DNA of 64,000 nucleotides from Pterois miles (Eukaryota > Chordata > Actinopteri > Perciformes > Scorpaenidae): assembly GCA_947000775.1 (NCBI GenBank), contig CAMQGK010000007.1, positions 595,501 through 659,500 on the forward strand, in the 5' to 3' direction. The stretch's first letter is position 1; the number at the start of each line of letters is the position of its first letter. The notes beneath the pieces were generated by a model. That model was not told where the DNA came from. It made no database searches and worked only from the letters and a program-made list of their open reading frames with translations. Below are positions 63,168 to 64,000 of the stretch, in pieces. The translations under genes and the position numbers were made by a program.

Positions 63168-64000
63168 AACATTCTGAAATTTTAACATTGTCTTCTAAAA
63201 TAGAAGCTTAACGTTCCGGAATTGTTACGTTATAGGTTCTGAAATAGAAGCTGAACATTCTGGAATTGTTACGTTTTATGTTCTAAAATAGAAGCTGAAC
63301 ATTCTGAAATTTTAACGTTGTCTTCTAAAATAGAAGCTTAACATTCCAGAATTTTAACGTTATATGTTCTAAAATAGAAGGTGAACATTCTGGAATTGTA
63401 CATTGTATGTTCTAAAATAGAAGCTGAACATTCTGGAATTGTTACGTTATATGTTCTAAAATAGAAGATGAATATTCCGGAATTTTAACGTTATGTCTTC
63501 TAAAATAGAAGCTGAACATTCTGGAATTGTTACGTTTTATTTTCTAAAATAGAAGCTGAACATTCTGAAATTTTAACGTTGTCTTCTAAAATAGAAGCTT
63601 AACATTCCAGAATTTTAACGTTATATGTTCTAAAATAGAAGTTGAACATTCTGGAATTGTACATTGTATGTTCTAAAATAGAAGCTGAACATTCTGGAAT
63701 TATTACGTTATATGTTCTAAAATAGAAGATGAATATTCCGGAATTTTAACGTTATGTGTTCTAAAATAGAAGCTGAACATTCTGCAATTTTAATGTCATG
63801 TGTTCTAAAATAGAAGCTGAACATTCTGGAATTGTTTCGTTATATGTTCTAAAATAAAAGCTGAACGTTCTGAAATTTTAACGTTGTCTTCTAAAATAGA
63901 AGCTTAACATTCCGGAATTTTTACATTATATGTTCTGAAATAGAAGCTGAACATTCTGGGATTGTTACGTTTTATGTTCTAAAATAGAAGCTGAACATTC
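63168..64000 (+). repeat. 44-bp satellite array, right end of window
   Basis: Monomers run to the last base without a break, so the array continues beyond the window. From 63631 the order repeats 60841 onward. No gene or unique sequence is visible. Confidence 0.95.

Noticed and set aside
1..64000. CRISPR array (short regular repeats)
   Set aside because: There are no unique spacers. Each unit is a whole diverged monomer joined head to tail, and the LINE shows an animal genome.
1..64000. CENP-B box
   Set aside because: I found no TTCG followed by the spaced A and CGGG of the box in the consensus monomer. TTCGAAAT monomers lack the rest.
1..64000. Inverted satellite segments or strand switches
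   Set aside because: Reading along the window I saw only one orientation. The reverse-complement box (GAATGTTCAGC) does not appear as a monomer on the plus strand.

Overview
The window is almost entirely one head-to-tail tandem satellite or minisatellite with a monomer of about 44 bp. I estimate roughly 1,400 copies, obtained by dividing length by monomer size rather than by counting. The array is interrupted once by a 3.6 kb non-LTR retrotransposon (LINE). There are no cellular protein genes, tRNAs, rRNAs, CRISPR arrays or prokaryotic operons. A LINE of the Jockey superfamily (L2/CR1/Rex1-like) with an apurinic-type endonuclease, a reverse transcriptase and a TCTTATC-type 3' tail points to an animal genome, most likely a ray-finned fish. 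That taxon is inferred from LINE style only. The setting resembles pericentromeric, subtelomeric or other heterochromatic DNA.

Layout: 1-3681 satellite with fairly diverged monomers. 3682-7302 LINE, plus strand, 5' part present, coding region broken by two frameshifts. 7303-about 33 kb satellite, a mosaic of partly duplicated blocks, including a 50 bp LINE-tail insertion at 13985-14034 and a 1.87 kb block present twice 3,841 bp apart (21555-23420 and 25396-27261). About 33165-42945 and 44962-54742 are two nearly identical 9.8 kb blocks 11,797 bp apart. Inside them are nested repeats with offsets of 1,179, 2,840 and 2,229 bp. 54743-64000 is satellite containing a second copy of the 13-16 kb block. 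It carries the same LINE-tail insertion at 56639-56688, exactly 42,654 bp from the first. It also holds a 2,357 bp tandem pair at 59.2-63.2 kb.

The monomer has a well conserved box (GTTCTAAAATAGAAGC followed by TGAACATTC) and a variable linker where CpG loss, substitutions and 1-2 bp length changes collect. The most interesting feature is that the consensus box contains a textbook three-unit heat shock element of the form nGAAnnTTCnnGAAn. It is intact in roughly half or more of the monomers I read by eye. The array could therefore bind HSF1 at hundreds of sites, by analogy with human satellite III and nuclear stress bodies. This is a hypothesis from sequence only. Short minus-strand open frames across the array are by-products of the repeat, not genes.
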